From NCBI RefSeq assembly GCF_026210795.1, contig NC_089447.1, positions 994,501 to 1,058,500 on the forward strand: DNA of 64,000 nucleotides, read 5' to 3'. A program made the position numbers and the translations under genes. Position 1 is the first letter of the stretch; each line of letters starts with the position of its first letter. This document shows positions 13,068 to 25,500 of the stretch, piece by piece. The notes under the pieces were generated by a model. It saw only the letters and a program-made list of their open reading frames with translations, was not told where the DNA came from and made no database searches. The DNA comes from Rhizophagus irregularis (lineage: Eukaryota; Glomeromycota; Glomeromycetes; Glomerales; Glomeraceae).

Positions 13068-14085
13068 TTTTTTTTCTCTTTGGCGAATTTCAAAGTATGG
13101 ATCAGTTAAAAATTATGAGATTGTGTAACTGTAACACTCAATAAGTTTCGTCACGTGAGAATGAACTTTGCGATTGTAATGTACTTTTTCGAAACTTTTT
13201 AATAACTAATAACTGACTTATTGCTGTACTTGGTGGAGGAAGGCACGCAATATGACGTATGATAAGCTCGTTCTTTGTCCCGTAGCCGTAGAGCGCTTTT
13301 AAATTCCTAGGAGAACATGAATATAAGACTTGAAAGACAACTTTAGCTAGGATGGTGTTGATATTGAAAACTTTGTAAATGAAATGAGAAGAATTCATAA
13401 TAAAAATTGGTGGTTGAAAGCACGTTAAATGGTCAAAAAAAAGAGAAGAATTTGGTTAATAGTAATTAGAATCCAAAGAAACTGGATATAATGAACTTGT
13501 ATGATGTTTCTGCGAATTTCAATAATTTAGGTGAAACTTTTGGAAAACAATTAGATTTCTATTTAAGGAATAACGTGTATTGTCAGTATATACGTGTAAA
13601 AATAGAGGATAAATAATATACACGTCAAATCCAGCCAAAATTATGAATTATACTGTATATATGCTAAGAAAGTTCTCTGTTCTTTTGCCGGTCAAACACA
13701 AGATCAAAGGAAGCAATAATGAATATTTATTTGGGTGAATACATTATGAATCTAGATAAATTACTTGAGTAAATAAATATTTTATCTTGGGATTTGGACT
13801 GCTACACGGCTCTCTATAAAAGATCTATATACTGTATCATAAATTTTTTTTTAAAAAAATTGAAAGTCTACGTCAGCAGAATTTCAACGAATATCACGTG
13901 CCACGTGGCGGTTAGAATTGTCTACGTAATTGTTATTACACCTATTTTAGTAATTATTAATATATTAATGTAGCACTGCGAAATATTTTCGTGTCCTAAT
14001 TTCCTTGGGTACTTTCGTGTTTTTTAGGATTGAGTTGTCGAAAGTACAAAAGTATCTATCTTTATTACATTAATGAGATTTTAAA
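13068..14085. other. Divergent promoter region between FCF1 and the 14086 gene
   Basis: About 1 kb between two divergent start codons. The only sites I would single out lie at 13867-13907, near the right-hand gene. No gene is supported here: an 86-codon minus-strand frame at about 13140-13400 has no recognisable family. Confidence 0.45.
13867..13907 (+). promoter_or_regulatory. TACGTCA motif and paired CACGTG boxes
   Basis: TCTACGTCAGC (13867-13877) is followed by two CACGTG E-boxes at 13895-13900 and 13902-13907, spaced 7 bases start to start. All lie 180-220 bases before the ATG at 14086. CACGTG is the core bound by Cbf1/Pho4-type bHLH factors. Two palindromes this close in such AT-rich DNA are unlikely by chance; function is inferred. 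Confidence 0.35.
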
Positions 14086-15233
14086 ATGGAGCAAAATAAT
14101 AGCGGTATCGTTGAACAAAATAATGAATATAAAGAGTTCGTTGAAAAGATATACACTAAGCAGGCTGATAGCTGCATTTATAACCAACAGTCACTAGCAG
14201 GTAATATTTTCGCTTAAATGTTTATGTTCTATTTTAAGAACAATGTATGCGTATAATTACTAAATACAGAATGTGGATTGTACATTCAAGACGATAACGC
14301 GATTCTTCAAACCGTGCAATGTAGTTCACAGATTCAACCTGTAAATTTCAGTACTTCTTTAGTATCAAATCAAGAGAATCAAGAATATGCTGCTACTACA
14401 CAGATACTCAATGTACAGCAAACCCAATGTGAAACAACACAGACAGATATGACAGATATTAAAATTGAACCAGTTGAATCACCAGAGTCAATTAGCCCAC
14501 AATGGATCATGTCGGCTCCCTTGAAGTATCAGGCTAATTATTTATCTGTTGGGTCAATTTCGAGTCCTTACCATTCCCAGGTTATAACAGCAGCAGCTCC
14601 AAAGATATCAGAAATTCAGGAAAACGAAATGATTAATACACCAAAATCAAATGTTACGGTGTGTACAGAAAATTTAAAACCCATCGAACTAACAAAAAGT
14701 ACGTCCTATATTATAAGTTATACATATATACGAAAACAACGTTAATTTTTTGTATTTATTGACAGGTTCGCCGTCAAAATTTCGTGCAGTAGAATTCGTT
14801 TTAAATAATCTCGGTAAAAATTATTTATTCTCAGAAATGAATTTATTTTCGTGGCCAACATTCTAACATATCATTTTTATAAGACTCAGTACCTGGTGAA
14901 GAAAAATTTTATGGTTGGAGTGATAAAGCAAAGGATTTTGCAAATACTCAATTGTCGAAAGAGTCGCATGAAAGTGTTTATGCGCAAAAAATTAATTCAA
15001 ATGTAAAAAATTCAAACAATTCTCAATCGACATCAGTTGTTATGGCTGAACAAACTGATCTGTCACATGTTGGACCATCAAAAAGAAAATCTGATAAATC
15101 CTCCTCAAAGAGAAAGAATAAAGTCCTGAAAAATACTAATTGGGCTGCAGAAAAGGATCGTACTTTGAAAACATATTCAAATAATTTGATGAGAAAGAAA
15201 CCAAAATCCTGGCAGCCTCAAGAGCATTGCTGA
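14086..15233 (+). CDS. Unrecognised 313-residue protein, probably nuclear, 4 exons
   Basis: Exons 14086-14200, 14270-14698, 14766-14813 and 14884-15233 join in frame to 313 residues. I recognise no domain. The N-terminal half is rich in Gln, Asn, Thr and Ser (M-E-Q-N-N-S-G-I-V-E-Q) and contains D-I-K-I-E-P-V-E-S-P-E, which looks like a sumoylation motif (I-K-x-E) beside a possible Ser-Pro phosphosite. The C-terminal third has clustered basic residues (K-R-K-S-D-K-S-S-S-K-R-K-N-K), a plausible nuclear signal. It is transcribed away from FCF1. The consistent splice phases make the gene model fairly firm; function is unknown, and a transcriptional regulator is only a guess. Confidence 0.6.
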
Positions 15234-15682
15234 TGAGGATCTGTCTTCATATATTTAATTTATTTTGGATAAATTATGGTATGTATATATTTTTGATCCG
15301 TCGATACAATACAGTTTATATAACGTATTGCACGAACGTTTAATTTATTTAAAAATATATTAATTAATTATTATATTGAAATAAATATTCCAGTTTTTTT
15401 TTTTTTGCATTATAGAAGATTTTATAGATTTTATGTATTTAATTCAATATATTTTACATATTAATATTTTATTATCATATATATATAACATCATCAATTT
15501 CAATTATGCATTAAACTATATTGGCAATTAAATTATAATTTATACTTAAGATGTTTATCCCTGTGGACGCACTCCAATTGAATCTTGAGAGAGCATCCAT
15601 TTGAGAAGGAAATTTATCTCATGTTTCAACTATTACTCGGTATGTTCCTCAATTATGAGATTGTTCAAACTATAACAAAATA

Positions 15683-16103
15683 ATGATTCCCGTCTTATTT
15701 TCTTTTTTTTCAATAAATAATCCGGTTGATCAAGCCGTTGCCTTTCGATTCCATACTTGCTATAGGAACAGACGTCATGCTAACGGAAAATGGTTAGGAG
15801 TTATCAATGGCCTTTCGGTCGTAGAATTTTATATTGAAGAGAATATCGGTGAGAGAGAACCACGAGATTATATTGCTAGTCAAACACCGTTATCTGTTCA
15901 ACAAAACCAACGCAATCAATCAAAACATGCGCAGTGTGAGCGAGGATTCATTAAATATGAACCATGCAACTGTAGATCCTATTATGTTGAAGAAAACTAC
16001 TTCGGAGAAATATTGTCTAGCATTACTTGTACCCACGGGTCGAAACAACAATACAATCCGATCTTTGTACGTTCCATTTGGGTGTGATATCAGTACAGTT
16101 TAA
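15683..16103 (+). CDS. Doubtful hypothetical ORF or coding debris
   Basis: Two overlapping plus-strand frames are open here: 15683-16087 (134 codons) and 15834-16103 (89 codons). The base composition is less AT-rich than the flanks and codon use looks coding. No family is recognisable and no splice arrangement links the frames cleanly. One reading runs frame 1 from V-D-Q-A-V-A-F-R-F-H-T-C to about 15840 and then shifts into frame 3. It is probably a decayed gene or transposon fragment. Confidence 0.2.
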
Positions 16104-16569
16104 CAAATATATATTTAGTCCTAAAAATTTACTATTAAAGATTTTTGGATTTTGTGATACATACATGTCGATTCGAATCAATTGCCGGATGAATTTACTC
16201 TCATTACGATTTTTCAACTAAAAAACGATTCTTTTTTTAAAATGCAATTTTTATAATTATTTATATTATTTTACTTTATAAACAGGGATATTAAATAAAT
16301 TATATTTATTAATTAATGACTTTAAGTGCTTAATAGTTTATTAAAAAGATGCGACTTCAATACCAATACCAATGGCTATGACTATGTCCTGAATATTTTG
16401 AAATGATTCCTTGAGTTCAGTTCTTTGTATTCGTACTTTCTTTAACCCATCTGACAAAAGTTTACATTGTTTGAGATTGTGACGTATTTGGATGCGTCTT
16501 TAGGTCCAACTTGTTGAAAAGTCCCTTACTTGTTGCCGATGGATGATAATATATTAAATGTTAGTTTTA

Positions 16570-16754
16570 CAGTGAAATTCGATATCCCAGAACCTCGATA
16601 TAACGGATCATAAGTAAAATCTTGATATATCGGAACTTGGGTCTGGAACGGATTATCATAATCTATAATTAATTTACCCTTGATATATCAAATTTCTTGA
16701 TATACGGATTTTACTAGTGGAACGGATGGTTCCATTATATCGAATTTCATTATG
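16570..16754. mobile_element. Short TA-flanked MITE (Tc1/mariner-like)
   Basis: A 185-base element with terminal inverted repeats CAGTGAAATTCGATAT (left) and, read inward from the right, CATAATGAAATTCGATAT. The shared core TGAAATTCGATAT is perfect over 13 bases. TA dinucleotides flank both ends (16568-16569 and 16755-16756), as expected for Tc1/mariner-pogo target duplication. There is no coding capacity. Internal ATATC/GATATA motifs repeat in both orientations. Confidence 0.6.
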
Positions 16755-17245
16755 TATATACAAACTTGTAGAATTTTTTTTTTTGAATCACTTATTAGTG
16801 GATTATGCAACCCAAAGTCCACTATCCAAATCGTTTAGCAGAATAATATGCATAATTTAATTCTAAATCAATAGGTTCCTGATTCAAGATTTTTTAAGAA
16901 TTATATGATGATGACTATTAGTAAATGCTTGTGCATTGTTTCTACCTAGTCTCGTTTTTTTTTTTGAAGAAGACATAAAAAGTGTCCACTCTAAAATTTC
17001 ATAATTATTTTTAGAATAAATTTATAAAGCGTAGCAATCGATGGTAAATGAACCCATTGTGATATCCATTTAGTAAAATATTCGAAGACCTCAATTATTC
17101 CTTTTTCTAAATTTAAAGAGTTTCCCAATTCATCATTTGATATTGAATTTATAGCATTCAATAATTCATTAGAAAAAGATTGTTTTAATCCATTCTTGAA
17201 TTGTCTGATGCTAACCAATTGATCATTGTATAATTTGTGACTTTA

Positions 17246-17630
17246 ACCTAACGAGATCCAAGTGGTAATTGTATTTGAATCTAAATCAATCATCATATAA
17301 ATTACGAATAATATTTAATGGTTTGTCTTTATCACTAGTATCATAACTGTCATGAAATTCAACTGAATCTTGTCCAATTAAAACTGTATTAAGGACTATT
17401 TTTTTGTCTAATTTAGCATCATTAATCCAATCATTTAAGTCTTACCATTTTACTAATAAATCAATAAGCAAATTGAATCGATATTACTTTACATACAGTT
17501 CACCTTAACGAGATCTAAGTGGTAATTGGTATTTAATCCAAATCAATCATCATATAAATTACGAATAATATTAGCATTAATATTTAATGGTTTATCATTA
17601 GTATTGTAACCGTCATGCCAATTATAGGGA
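17246..17630. repeat. Diverged direct repeat
   Basis: About 100 bases at 17246-17350 (starting CCTAACGAGATCCAAGTGG) recur at 17507-17630 (starting CCTTAACGAGATCTAAGTGG). They share a long identical stretch around AATCAATCATCATATAAATT. The second copy has a small insertion before ATATTTAATGG. The repeat lies in minus-strand coding-like debris and looks like a local duplication inside a decayed element. Confidence 0.55.
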
Positions 17631-19559
17631 TGTGATAGTTTTGTATTATTCGAAAGCTTCTGTTTCAAATGATTTAATACAATTTGTACAATATGTAAGG
17701 TACAATCAACTCACAATATATTTAAACCCATTTTTTTTATTGAAAAGAACAATAACACCTTTTTCATCACCTGAAAGAGATGTTGTAATATCTGAGGGAC
17801 ACTTCTTAATGTCTAAACCATCCTGCGATTTGGGATATTTGAGAGCTGATATAAACGTTAGAGGTATCTTGATGGCATGTGCGTAATGTGAAAGTAGATA
17901 GCCAATTGCGAGTTACCTCTCCAATCAAATAAGTTAATTTGAGAACCATATATATATGTATATATATACATTCAACTGACGATTGACCTATTTGATAAAT
18001 ACTGATAACAAGCCAAACAGTATTTTTGAAATGTACTCGCGTTCATTTATTTTAAAAATAGATTTGATTTTTCTTTAAAAGTAACATCAGAAATATTTTG
18101 TGATTATCGAATTAAAGACCGAATTTCAGATACATGCTTTGATTTACGAAGATGACGTGAGCAAACACAAAGTGATTGTGTACGATGAATGAGATGTTCC
18201 ATCTTGTTTTTGTTGAAAGTTGGCATTTATAAAGACTTTGTGATATATGCTATTTTGAAATAAGTTTTCCTTTATTTGGACCTTTAGAGTAACGCATAAT
18301 TGTAATGATTTGATGCTAAAACTACTACTTCAGATAGTTGTTGAACTCCGAAGAAATTAATTTAATTTGTTTTTACTTAATTTTGACAGATTTGTTATCA
18401 GATCTAAAAATCTTGACTCACCCATTTCATTTATAAAACTCTATTGATTTTTATTTTTTTGTCATCTTTTTCATCTCCAACTTTTATTCAATTGACGGGC
18501 ACGACTTTGAACCTAAATTTTTTTTAAGTCTAACAACTTGGTTTAAGTTATCATTCAATACATTATAGCCTAAAAAGCAATGAGACACTTCGTTTTCTTG
18601 AAAAATACAAAAGAAAAATTGTTTTTATTTAGAGAGCTGTATCCAAAAGACTTTATTTATTGTTTCTTAAAATATAAATGATACTTTTTGTTGAAAAAAA
18701 CGAACTGTACATGAAGAGACAATAATTTTAGAATATTTTTGTAAGATTTGAAGTGAAAATAATAGGAAAGGCATAATATTATTAAAGTTCAAATTTAGTG
18801 AATGATTGTATCAGAATTTCGGAATTACAAAAAAAATCTTTGATAGTAAAAACATTCCATCGGAATTAGAAGCAGAACCTTCCGCATCCCACAAGAGAAC
18901 GACGCCCGCGAAGGTCTTATCAGATAAGCACTTTCGAAAAAAAAGGTTTTACGATTATGATGTGAAACACACTCATGCAAGCTCCTGAAATTGCTACCAA
19001 AGAAACAATAGAAACAATTCATTTTTCGTGATCAATTAATCAGAAATTGATTAGATCAGTAATTAATTTGTTGGCCTCGAAAATAAATCGGACGGCTTTT
19101 CACATGCAAAAGAAAAACGTTCGAGAAACATATGAATCATTTCAAAAAAGGAGATCTTAATTGTTACATAATTATTGCATTATTAAACAAACAATAATAA
19201 AAACAAACAACAAACAAAAGCAAAAAAAAATGTACTGGCGGACATGCATGATAAGGCGTGATTCGTAAATAATTTTTTTTCTTTGCAGGTGCCGAACACG
19301 AATTGATACCGGCATATTGATTATTTAAACGGTAAATTTTCTAAAAAAATTAAATAAAAAGAATTTTTTAATATCAAAAAAAAAAATGATCTCAAAACAT
19401 AAAAAACATAAACACACAGCTATTACAGCTATTACAGCTATTGCTATAGCTAATTACTCTTCAAATATCATAAAAGATATTAATTTTAAAATTTCAAAAA
19501 GAAATTTATTTAATGATCAAAATTGATCAATAATTTTAAAAATAAAAAAATTATTTTTA

Positions 19560-19637
19560 AGAACCATTAAACAACTGTTTTGCAAATGGTATTAAACCAT
19601 TTGCAAAACAATTGTTTAACAGTTGTTTAATGGTTCT
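19560..19637. repeat. Strong hairpin (inverted repeat)
   Basis: The arms AGAACCATTAAACAACTGTT and AACAGTTGTTTAATGGTTCT pair perfectly over 20 bases. The inner arms GCAAATGGT and ACCATTTGC also pair, with about 5 bases at the centre and a short asymmetric bulge between the two stems. It stands alone in AT-rich sequence far from any gene end, so a foldback MITE is more likely than a terminator. Confidence 0.7.
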
Positions 19638-20756
19638 TCTTTTTATTAAATACAACTTCTTTATAGATCCCTTTTTTGGATAGGTATTAAAAAATTTTAT
19701 AAGTTCAGAGAACCTCTATTGATTGATTATTCCCATTATCTCATAAATTTTCCTTCTTTTAAAAACAAATTCTATTATCAAAAATAACTCTTGTCTTTTT
19801 TTTTAAACAAATTCCAATAGTGATTTTTCATACAATAGATTTTATCGTTTTTTTTCTTGAATGTAATTTCAGTTTTTTTTTTGATATAATAAACGATTTT
19901 TTTAACTTGTCAATACCATGTGGATAATTTTGTCTAACTAATTTTGGATTATCGCATACTGTCAAAGTATCACGTACTGTTTAATTACGTATCTGTGTAG
20001 CAACAAAATAAGGTTGTTGCACAAAAAAAATTGAATGATGTTAATTAATTGGTCGTGTAATATTATAAAAGATAATCCCCTCCCAAAGTATTAAATTAAA
20101 GTGTACAATTCCAGCCTTTTCATATGAATTTTCAAACTTTGTAGTTTGTACATGTGTAACATTTCAAAAATTTCGCCGTCCATTGATTGATTTCCTTATA
20201 ATATTCCGTATTTCTTTTGAATTGATTTTTTTTGCAATTAAAAATTCGTCTACTTAACTTAAATTAAAGTTCTTATTTTGGGCTGATAAAATAAACAATT
20301 TATAGTTTCTTCTTTTTAAATATCTTAGCATTCGCCAATTGAAATGTTAAATGAATTTAAGTTAACGTTTCAATCCTTTATGAAATAAAATTATCGAATC
20401 AGAAATATTCAGTAAAGCACAATTATATATCATTGGTTAGGGATCAAATTTTATCTTGAACCTAATCCCTATAAAAACTTTGTTCCGTGTTTTTTTTATT
20501 CCATGTTATTCCCGTTAAAATGTATCACATTCACGGAATTAATAGCCTCAAGACAAATAGATAAAATATAATAACAAATTCATTCGTAACTATTAAAGAG
20601 TATAAATTCCAAAAAAAAAATGCAGTGAATGCAGTGATCATAGTTGTGCTACGTTGCAAATGTCAAAATTAAAAAATCATATGAAAAAGTGACATTTTTA
20701 GCTTCTTCTCTTTGGCAAATTTTGATACGTTGTAGTTTTTCAGAAGAAAATGGGCT

Positions 20757-21360
20757 AAAAAAGGTATTTCCGAGCGAATAAACTCACGAAATCATCACGA
20801 ATGAAAGTCCTGCAGCATATTCCTTTTTCCCATTGCCTTTTGCAATGTTAAACCATCAGCACTGCAATAGGAAGTGATGGTTTTCTTCAAATAAAATTTC
20901 TTGAATAGTACCCACTGAACCATTGACCAAACCGGCTTCTGTCCACAAGTTAGATCTGAGCATAACCCTCGCACCTCTTGCCAACAATAATTGAGTCTCA
21001 AGTCCTTTTTCCTAAGTCTGAATCAACATTACGTGCCTCATTACCGCCTGTATAAACTGCATTGATTCTGGTAACAAGGCAATTTAGCATTCTAAGCTTA
21101 TTAATGTTAAATTGTCGACATCGGACTCTCCGAATGTAATACAGTTGGTGCATCAGCAAATCGCGTGGAAAAGACTTTCCTGTCATATATCGCATTACGC
21201 AACCTCAAATAATATGGCTCTACTCGCATACTTGGATATGTACTGTAGAACAGTTGTTCATACTGAGAATCGATCTCAATTCAACGTTTGCGCGTCAATC
21301 TTGAAGTTGCAGCCGGACATGTGGGTTTACGAACGGATCGTTCCTTACTGTTACTAATTC
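20757..21360 (-). pseudogene. PIF1-type DNA helicase fragment, frame-broken
   Basis: Reading the minus strand across frames gives pieces typical of the C-terminal part of PIF1-like helicases (cellular or Helitron-borne). They are F-A-D-A-P-T-V-L near 21150, L-R-M-L-N-C-L-V-T-R-I-N-A-V near 21080, N-E-A-R-N-V-D-S-D-L near 21020, then A-R-V-M-L-R-S-N-L-W-T-E-A-G-L and V-N-G-S-V-G-T-I near 20900-20975. At least two or three frame shifts separate them, and the Walker motifs upstream are missing. GC content is higher than the flanks. This is a truncated, decayed copy and cannot encode an active helicase. A plus-strand frame over 21112-21357 is its shadow. Confidence 0.55.
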
Positions 21361-22408
21361 GAGTTTTTCGTTATCATCGCGATCATCGCATATGTAAGTA
21401 TTTTCTATGACTTCCTTCGGATAGCCAAATCTGCAACACGAAGACAATACGACGGATTGCATCGTGTATTGTAGGCATCGCGCAACTCTTCAGGACAGTT
21501 TTTGACAAGGGTGGCTATATATAAATATGAGATAACTGACCAAAATGACGATCATGTTAAATCCATATGAACTCTCAAGGATAACTGATATTAATCACAT
21601 TAAAAAATTTCAAAAATTTTTTTTTTGAAAAAAAAAAATTAATGTTATAATGATGTCATATGACACGAAATATAATCATTTATAAAGCACAAGATATATA
21701 TATATATATTATTTAAATTTTTGTTATCAAAAAAAAATATTTTGTTATATTAGTAAAAATAGTATATTTAAAATTTAATCTCTTTTTATTTACATATTCT
21801 AGAGTTACGATCCGGATGAATTCGAAAGGGCACATTTTGGTAATTATACACGGATTTTAATTAATAAAGATTAAATTTTTTTTTTTATATATCTATATTA
21901 TAAGACTGGCATCCCAATGCACAATCTAGTAGTTTAAAAAATTACTATTTAATATTAAAAAAAAGAGAAAATAAAAAATGGATTGATTTTTCATCCGATC
22001 AATCCGTTTTAATTTTCTCTCTACTTTTATTTTTGAAGACAATTGTTTTTTTATTATATTATGTATTGATAGATGATCATAAGATATCTAAAAAAAAAAA
22101 TTTCTTTTTATTGACTTAATATTCATAAAATGGCTGAAATGTGTTTATTTACGGATTATTTATTATCTATTTATTTGTGAATATTGTATTAAACTATTAT
22201 TTTATTTTTTATATACACAATTAATTATATATATATGAAATATTTTAGTTATAAAATTACAAAACTTTGAAATTTTTTATATTGTAATTTGTAACTATTC
22301 TTTAAAAATTATTCTTTAAAAATTAGAGAACCTATTGTATTTATTGGAAGAAGGTTATATAATAAACCTATTTAATGCAATAAATTTATTATAATTAAAC
22401 TTGATTAA
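21361..22408. other. AT-rich intergenic region
   Basis: I see no gene, RNA or terminal repeat here. There is an AT microsatellite at about 21695-21710 and poly-A/T runs. The right side is the 3' flank of the Med1 gene. Confidence 0.55.
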
Positions 22409-22530
22409 TCAAGTAATTTGCTCATTAAAATTTTTTATTACCTGCATCTTGTAAACTGATATTATTAAATCTATTACAATATAAATAAATTAATCTTTTC
22501 ATTAATATTGATTAAAATAAAAAGAAATTT

Positions 22531-25500
22531 TCAATTAAAACTTACAATATAAGAATTCATAACGTTTTCATCTATCATCATATTACTTTCTATTTCTTCT
22601 ATTTCATCCAAATTTAAATCTATATTTATTCCATCAATATTCATTTCCTCAAACTTTGTTTCTTCCAACTTAGTCTCTTCCAATTTTGTCTCTTCTATTT
22701 TTATCTCCTCAACATTCTGTGGTTTTAATAAACTATTTAATAAATGATTAATTAACATTGGAATATCTTGATATGTTTGTAATACTCCAGTTAATTCTTC
22801 ATTCAAATTACTAATATCACCAAAACCAGTTGCATAGCATAATAGAGAATCTTCGTGTAAAATAGTAACGCTTAAATGAATAGTAATTTGTGGAGATATA
22901 ATCTTTGAAGGTAGTTGAATATCCAATGATAATCCAGTAGGTGAATTAATTGTTTGAACTTTTATCTGTATTTTTGCTAAAATTTGTTATTCGAATTTTG
23001 TGATTAAAAGTGATTAAAGAAAATTCGTTTAAAAATGACATTTTATTTACATCAAATGAAAAGTAAAAAATAATAAAAAAAGTTCGTTTTTATTAATGAT
23101 TTGAGAGTATTTAAAATAGAATGGAGCTTTTTTAACAACGTTACTAACCTTCTGCATCTTCTGCATCTGGCGAAATCTTTTCAGCATGATCATGTTTAGA
23201 TGGTCTTGTTATTGTTATTTGTTTGTAAGTTGAAGAATTAAAACAACTTTGATATAGTTTATTAAAAAGAAGCTGTTGTCTTAATATCTAATAATTTGGA
23301 AGAAACGGATAATTAAATTGAATTCATTCATTTTATATAACATTGGATAACTAATATGCAAGAAAATAAACCTTAATGAGCCCATATACTTGAAATAGAT
23401 TGGAAAATGGAATACGATCAATCCTTCTTGCCTTTGTATTACATTTACTGTCTAAATTGAATACTTGAAGATATAGCGAATCATCGAATTTCTAATAATT
23501 CGCAATATCAAATATTCATGAATAAAAATGAGATTAATTCTAAAATTTACCCAAAGAAAAAAAACTCCACCTTTTCCCATTGGTGAATTATCTTTGGAGC
23601 TCGAGATGTAGAACTATGCTTTATAGGAGGGATAATTCCTTCTATCTGTTAATTAAAAAGAATAATAATTAGACTAATCTTGACTACAAAGGTTATGTAA
23701 GTAAATTATCAGACATTTACTAATTGGTGATTTATGTTAGTACAACCAGTTACTAAGTTGTATAAAAAATACCTATTACGTAAGCCTGATAAAACAGTTA
23801 CTCGGCACAACGCGACCTCGTAACTGCGGCACTATCGTGCCTTACAATAAGAATACGATCAGTGAAATTTGCTGAGCTGCGCTCAGTAAATCCCACCAAT
23901 CATATTGCTTATTGCAAATACAACAGTTGCTCGGCACTTTGTGCCGAGTAACTATTAATTACTCACCAACAGTTGCTCTAATGATAAAGTTTGAGGATCT
24001 TTTTTTTGAAACGCGCTGCTTACAAAATATCCTGTTAACAAATTAATATAAAAGTAAATGAATAAATAAATGAATAAATAAAACTATTTTAATAAACTTA
24101 TAAAATTGTTCAAATTTAATTACCTCTATTGACAATACCAGCATAACTTCCAATATGTCTAGCTACGTTATCAGAAACATATACCGGTGGATCAAGCCAA
24201 ACGACAAATTCTATAAGTGCGGAAGCAAAAATTGTAGAATCTTCCTTTGGATGTAAAAACTTTAAAGGAGCTTGAAGTAAAGAAAATTGCACTTCTGGAA
24301 GTTCTGGACTAATATAGTAACTATAAAATTTTTTGTATATTTATATTATTAATTTTACTAAAAAAAAATAAAAATATGCAATATAATAGATGATCTTACT
24401 TTTCCATTAATTCAATTTCGTTTTCTAATTCATCATTAAGCAAATATTGATTTCTACCAGGTGGCAAAAATAAGTGTGGTGTTCGAGATTTTTCCATCGA
24501 AATCCACATTCGATGAAGAGATCGAAATGACTCATGCATTTCACCTAAATAAATTTAATAAAATTAGCCGAAACCCGAAATAATTTATAACCTTTAGAGA
24601 TATGTACAGTACCTTGAATTATAATGTCCTTGATGAACTTCCAATCTATTTCCATAATTTGATGTTTAGGAGCCCAATATGCGATCGAAGGACCTACTCG
24701 ATCAACATTGAACAATGGTATTCCATGACCTTCGGTCAATATTTTTTGAACATCTCCATTTGTAATAGCACTAATAATCATTAGATAAATTTAACATATC
24801 CTTTGAAACAGTTATGTCGACAAAAAATTAAATGTAATAAGCTTACAATTCTTTTTCATAAATTGTTTTTATATCATTACTTATGCATTTTATACAATGA
24901 AAACAATCAACTGGCTGAATTAATTTCGACATTGTCTCCAATGTTTTTAAAGTTTCAAGATTTTTCTTAAATAAATTAAATTGTTTGAAATCGCTAAAAA
25001 AGAAAAAAAAAATTTAACAAAATGAGATTAATTTATGTTAGAAAAAAAAAAGACATTTTAATAAAAAGTAATTAATACCTTAATTGCTGAGTCAATAAAT
25101 TATTAACCTTTTTAATTTTAAATATAAGTAATATAAATTAATTAATTTGATAACATAAATATACGAAATATTTTGATAAAATAATACACACACGATCATC
25201 TTTATCATTTTGACGAGCATCAGTCGCATACGAAACAACAACTTTAATAATTCGATTCAAGATTTCGTCATATTTTATCTACAAGAAATAATCCAATTTG
25301 AACAATCAAGTCTTTTTAAAACGTAAAAACGCGTAAAAAGATAAATGGAATAAGACTTACATCTAACACTATAATCGCTCCACTCATCGTCAATACTGTC
25401 TCTCCTGGCTCTCCAGTATCATGATATATTAAAAGTCTTTAAAGTAGTGCAAGAAATTAGCAATAAAACAAAACGAATTAAATATATTATAGATAATAAA

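Larger units (their letters stand above)
16104..20756. other. Gene-poor region with transposon debris
   Basis: About 4.6 kb with no intact gene I can support. Within it are a TA-flanked MITE (16570-16754), a diverged direct repeat (about 17246-17350 and 17507-17630) and a 78-base hairpin (19560-19637). The minus strand between about 16990 and 17480 carries short broken coding-like stretches (for example 16991-17218) that look like a decayed transposon or gene of unknown family. Confidence 0.45.

Noticed and set aside
13138-13398. 86-codon minus-strand ORF upstream of FCF1
   Set aside because: It lies in the divergent promoter region and shows no family or splice-consistent partners.
21112-21357. 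81-codon plus-strand ORF
   Set aside because: It is antisense to the PIF1-helicase remnant, which is read on the minus strand.
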